DNA of 34,640 nucleotides from Rhodospirillales bacterium. GTDB lineage: Bacteria; Pseudomonadota; Alphaproteobacteria; JAEULC01. Where the stretch lies: positions 1-34,640 of the forward strand of contig JAEULC010000328.1 in NCBI GenBank assembly GCA_016792605.1. Direction: 5' to 3'. Made by a program: the position numbers and the translations under genes. This document shows, piece by piece, positions 32,026-34,640 of this stretch (the first letter of the stretch is position 1; every line of letters starts with the position of its first letter). Below the pieces are notes generated by a model, which saw only the letters and a list, made by a program, of their open reading frames with translations, ran no database searches and had not been told where the DNA came from.

Positions 32026-32464
32026 GGTGCCCCTCGAAATTCGCGTCTGAGTAGATCAATGGTTCGTCAATCTAGACAAGCAACGTCCAAGTAATCAAGC
32101 AAATAATGCACTGCAATATAAGTCTAAATACAAGGAAACAAAGATAAAATTAGCGGAATTCTTCTAGAGATTTTGCGCCGCAATTCGCCGGCAAGTCGCC
32201 GAAGCGCGGCGCAATTGCGGGACGAATGCGCCGCACCGGCCGGTGCCGGACGCGCCCTCGTCGATCGACCTACGTGATCCTGCGGAGCCGCGATCGCCGA
32301 GTCCGCCTTGGCGGACAATCGCTTGCGCGCGGTGTCGCGCGCCTGAACCGATGCGCGCCGAGGCCGCTTCCTGCGCCTCGGGATGCCGAGACTGGCGGCG
32401 AGTTTTGAAAAATGCGTTAGCAGTTCGCCGCAAATCCCGCCGCGAACGTGATAGTTTAGAGACG
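32026..32464. other. 439-base gap with AT-rich promoter part and hairpin cluster
   Basis: No convincing gene. Bases 32041-32170 are AT-rich and probably hold the RTX promoter. Bases 32173-32345 contain several inverted repeats: TTGCGCCGC/GCGGCGCAA (32173-32181 and 32206-32214), the 14-base perfect palindrome GCACCGGCCGGTGC (32233-32246), GTCCGCC-TT-GGCGGAC (32301-32316) and a GCGCGC pair near 32325-32341. None has a T-run making it a clear terminator for the GT4 gene that ends at 32465. An 89-codon minus-strand frame from TTG 32433 is unconvincing. Confidence 0.5.
32069..32098 (-). promoter_or_regulatory. promoter candidate for the RTX gene
   Basis: On the minus strand TTGATT (plus 32093-32098) and TAGATT (plus 32069-32074) are separated by 18 bases, in an AT-rich patch. 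A start near 32062 would leave a leader of about 37 bases ending in the GAGGGG ribosome site. The -10 box resembles other TAG-purine-N-T boxes in the window. Confidence 0.35.
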
Positions 32465-33685
32465 TTACTGTGTCGATTCGATCACAGAAACATGCTGCGG
32501 CAGAAGGGATTTTCGCGAATAACGCGCCAAGGCCGCCATGCGCGCAGCGCGGGTTAGGTCTGCGCGCAAGGATTCTGTGGATAAGATTCTGGCGATCCGC
32601 GCCGCGATCGCCTCCGGCGACGTGAACGGCGCCAGCAATCCTTCCTGCCCGTCGCGCATCGCCTCGCGCACCGGCGCGGTGTCCGAGGCGACGATGGCGG
32701 CGCCGGTCGCCATCGCCTCGATCAGCGACCAGGACAGGACGAAGGGCACGGTCAGGTAGACATGCACGGTCGACCGCCGGAGCAGCGCGCGGTAGTCCGC
32801 GAGCGACAGCGCGCCCAGGAAGTGGACACGGCCGGTATCCAGGCCGGGCAGCTCCTTCAGCATCTGCGACCGCCAGGTCTCGCCGGCGGGCGCCTGGGCG
32901 CCATAGAACACCTTGTCCTCGCCGGCGACCGCCACCTGCAGGCCGGGGTGCTGGCGGAGCAGGATCGCCGCGGCGCGCATGAACTCGGGAAAGCCGCGAT
33001 AGGGATCGAGGCCGCGGGTGGCGTAGGTGACGAGCGGCGCCTCGCGGGGGATCGCCAGGCCCGGCACCGGCCCGGCCGGGCCCGGCGCGAAATACTCGGT
33101 GTCCACGCCGTCGTGCAGCACCTCGATGCGCTCGCGTATGCCCGGCGGGAACTGGTCGCGCTGGAACTGCGTCGGGCTCAGGATGCGGGTCGCGGCCGCC
33201 AGCTCGACCAGGATCCCGGCATTGCGCAGGCGCAGGCGGCAGGCATCGTCGTCCGAAACCGCGCTTCCCCCATCTACGCCAAGGGGCAGGAAGTCGGCGT
33301 CGCTGTTCCGCGCGCGGTAGAACCACTCGGCATAGGCGATGATCGGCACGCCGGGGAAGGCGTCGGCCGCGAACATTCCCGGGCCGAAGCCGGCATGGGC
33401 GCAGATCACGTCGGGCCGGAATCCCTCGGCGGCGAGCGCCCGCATCTGGCGGAACGCCGCCTGGCCGTGCAGCACCGCATTCTCGGCAAATTGCAGGTAG
33501 TGGTGGGTGGTCGGGTGCGCCGCGCGCGACCGCATATATAGAGAGAGCCGGACGCGCGGATCGGCAGGCTCTGCCTCGCGCTCGGCCGCCACGAAGCGCA
33601 CCTCGTTGGCCGGATCGGCGGCGAGCGCCGCGGCCACGTGCCGGTACTGGGCCGGGAAGAACCGGTGCAGGAACAGGATTTTCAT
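32465..33685 (-). CDS. glycosyltransferase family 4 protein
   Basis: 406 residues from ATG 33685. N-terminus MKILFLHRFFPAQYRHVAAA with AHAGFGPGMFAADAFPGVPI, then the GT-B C-terminal half: VTYATRGLDPYRGFPEFMRA and the donor site WSLIEAMATGAAIVASDTAP with DGQEGLLAPF. It is a different subfamily from the two GT4 genes at 22625-27482 and lacks their Cys cluster. It lies upstream of the RTX gene on the same strand, separated by a 439-base gap, so it may be transcribed separately, but its position suggests it serves the same glycan pathway. It diverges from the DUF1194 gene. Confidence 0.9.
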   Translation of the reverse strand: MKILFLHRFFPAQYRHVAAALAADPANEVRFVAAEREAEPADPRVRLSLYMRSRAAHPTTHHYLQFAENAVLHGQAAFRQMRALAAEGFRPDVICAHAGFGPGMFAADAFPGVPIIAYAEWFYRARNSDADFLPLGVDGGSAVSDDDACRLRLRNAGILVELAAATRILSPTQFQRDQFPPGIRERIEVLHDGVDTEYFAPGPAGPVPGLAIPREAPLVTYATRGLDPYRGFPEFMRAAAILLRQHPGLQVAVAGEDKVFYGAQAPAGETWRSQMLKELPGLDTGRVHFLGALSLADYRALLRRSTVHVYLTVPFVLSWSLIEAMATGAAIVASDTAPVREAMRDGQEGLLAPFTSPEAIAARIARILSTESLRADLTRAARMAALARYSRKSLLPQHVSVIESTQ

Positions 33686-33758
33686 CAGGGGCCGGCGGAA
33701 CCTCGTGCGACAGGCGGGCTGACCGAGACGTGATCTCGTCCCTGCCCCGCGCCTGGGC

Positions 33759-33764
33759 TAGACT
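33759..33764 (+). promoter_or_regulatory. -10-like box upstream of DUF1194 gene
   Basis: GC-TAGACT (box 33759-33764) lies 28 bases before ATG 33792 and matches the GC-TAG-purine-N-T boxes at 9631 and 11654. No recognisable -35 box at a normal distance. Confidence 0.25.
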
Positions 33765-33791
33765 ACGCCAATCGCCGCCGAAGGAGCACCC

Positions 33792-34544
33792 ATGACCTGG
33801 TCCTTCCGTCTGGCCGCCCTGGCACTTCTGAGCCTGCTGATCCCTGCCGGTTCGCTCCGCGCCGAGGAAGTCGACCTGAAGCTGGTCCTGGCCGCGGATG
33901 TGTCGCGCAGCGTCGACGAGCGCGAGTTCAGGCTCCAGCGCGAGGGCTACGCCGCCGCCTTCCGCGATCCCCGGGTGATGCAGGCAATCCGCTCCGGCCC
34001 GCTGGGCCGGATCGCGGTCTGCTTCTTCGAATGGTCGGGACCGGAGTCGCAGAGCCTGGTGGTCGACTGGACCGTGATCGGCGACATCGAATCCGCCGCG
34101 TACTTCTCCGAGCGCCTGCAGCGCGCGCCGCGCTCGGCCGCCAACCGCACCGCGATCGGCGCGGCGATCGACTCGTCGGTCAAGCTGTTCGACGCGACGC
34201 CGATCGATAGCATCAGGCGCACGATCGACGTGTCCGGCGACGGCACCAACACCAACGGCCGCCCGCCGATCCTGGCGCGCGACGACGCCGTGGCGAAGGA
34301 CATCACCATCAACGCCCTGGTGATCCTCAGCCCCGAGCCCATGCCCTGGAATCCCGAGCACACCCACCCGCCCGGCGGGCTGGAGCGGTATTTCGAGCTG
34401 AACGTCATCGGCGGGCCCGGCGCCTTCACCATGGTGGTCGAGGGCTTCGAAACCTTCGCCGAGGCCGTCACCAACAAGCTGGTGAAGGAAATCGCCGAGC
34501 AGGGCCGCGCACCCAGGTTCGCCAGCCGGGCCGACGGCCGCTGA
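33792..34544 (+). CDS. DUF1194 (VWA-like) secreted protein
   Basis: 250 residues with AAGGAG about 6 bases before ATG 33792. A signal peptide (MTWSFRLAALALLSLLIPAG, cut near LRA-EEVD) leads to a VWA-like fold: VDLKLVLAADVSRSVDEREF (metal-site DxSxS) then IAVCFFEWSG, RTAIGAAIDSSVKLF and RTIDVSGDGTNTNGRPP. This matches the DUF1194 family of alphaproteobacterial periplasmic proteins. The family's function is unknown. It diverges from the GT4 gene at 33685 with 106 bases between starts. It ends 3 bases before a convergent gene's stop. Confidence 0.9.
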   Translation: MTWSFRLAALALLSLLIPAGSLRAEEVDLKLVLAADVSRSVDEREFRLQREGYAAAFRDPRVMQAIRSGPLGRIAVCFFEWSGPESQSLVVDWTVIGDIESAAYFSERLQRAPRSAANRTAIGAAIDSSVKLFDATPIDSIRRTIDVSGDGTNTNGRPPILARDDAVAKDITINALVILSPEPMPWNPEHTHPPGGLERYFELNVIGGPGAFTMVVEGFETFAEAVTNKLVKEIAEQGRAPRFASRADGR

Positions 34545-34547
34545 GGC

Positions 34548-34640
34548 TCACGGCGCGTAGCGGACCTTGCCGGCCTCGCGCACGTCGTAGCCGCCGAGCT
34601 CCTCGGCCCGCGCGGCGAGCGCCGGGCTGCGCAGGAACGT
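34548..34640 (-). CDS. C-terminal end of a protein, gene runs off the window
   Basis: On the minus strand a frame open to the window edge ends at TGA (34548-34550), giving 30 residues including FLRSPALAARAEELGGYDV. Third positions are nearly all G or C, as in real genes here. The ending in GGYDV...GKVRYAP recalls the C-terminus of periplasmic-binding-like domains (molybdate-type or HTH-linked PBP domains), but 30 residues are too few to be sure. Confidence 0.45.
   Translation of the reverse strand, partial: TFLRSPALAARAEELGGYDVREAGKVRYAP

Noticed and set aside
28642-32094. 1150-codon plus-strand frame opposite GT2 and RTX genes
   Set aside because: Its composition is low-complexity (runs of Val-Ala-Ala from reading RTX repeats backwards); the minus strand has recognisable families.
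32173-32214. hairpin as a terminator for the GT4 gene at 32465
   Set aside because: No T-run follows the stem on the minus strand, and it lies about 250 bases after the stop.
32164-32433. 89-codon minus-strand frame with TTG start
   Set aside because: Arg/Ala-rich, no ribosome site, no family, and it crosses several inverted repeats.

Overview
The window is GC-rich, densely packed bacterial DNA with strong G/C at third codon positions. The gene content (DUF4159 membrane cluster, LysR/wrbA/pirin cassette, MlaC-like protein, RND pump, PrtD-type type I secretion genes) and the GC bias suggest an alphaproteobacterium, probably Rhodospirillales-like. This is an inference from gene content: no rRNA or tRNA is visible to place it. 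No phage, IS element or CRISPR array was seen.

Layout. (a) 1-3748 (+): end of a DUF4159 protein and a VWA/glutamine-amidotransferase-like membrane protein, the tail of what is usually a MoxR/DUF58/DUF4159 cluster. (b) 3761-6708: a small unknown protein and a LysR regulator on the minus strand, with wrbA and pirin diverging on the plus strand. A near-perfect palindrome covers the LysR start codon. (c) 6709-7764: a leader or possible small RNA with a TTGACA box and hairpins, then a lone MlaC-like periplasmic protein with a strong terminator. (d) 7765-9438 (-): a small secreted Cys protein and a flagellin-like protein of unknown role. (e) 9674-11630 (+): a PsbP-like secreted protein and an HExxH metallopeptidase-like protein. 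(f) 11851-18195 (+): RND adaptor, RND permease, a lipoprotein alpha/beta hydrolase and an EamA transporter; the last three are joined by 4-base overlaps. (g) 18320-19161 (+): a 17-residue leader ORF overlapping a membrane-anchored coiled-coil protein that carries a GW-type domain. (h) 33685-19198 (-): nine genes for a secretion/glycosylation locus. (i) 33792-34544 (+): a DUF1194 protein, then the end of one more minus-strand gene.

The most interesting part is (g)+(h). A protein made almost entirely of RTX repeats (33 uninterrupted nonamers plus a secretion-type C-terminus) is followed by a hairpin terminator and then by seven genes: GT2, methyltransferase, GT4, GT2, GT4, type I ABC exporter and HlyD adaptor. 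All six junctions in that chain are 4-base ATGA or GTGA overlaps. The two GT2 proteins have large co-linear N-terminal regions ending in a GW-x-x-DP-type module, and the convergent membrane protein next to the adaptor appears to share that module. My reading, as inference, is a dedicated system that builds a methylated glycan and exports an RTX protein, possibly with the glycan on the protein. The outer-membrane TolC partner is not in the window.
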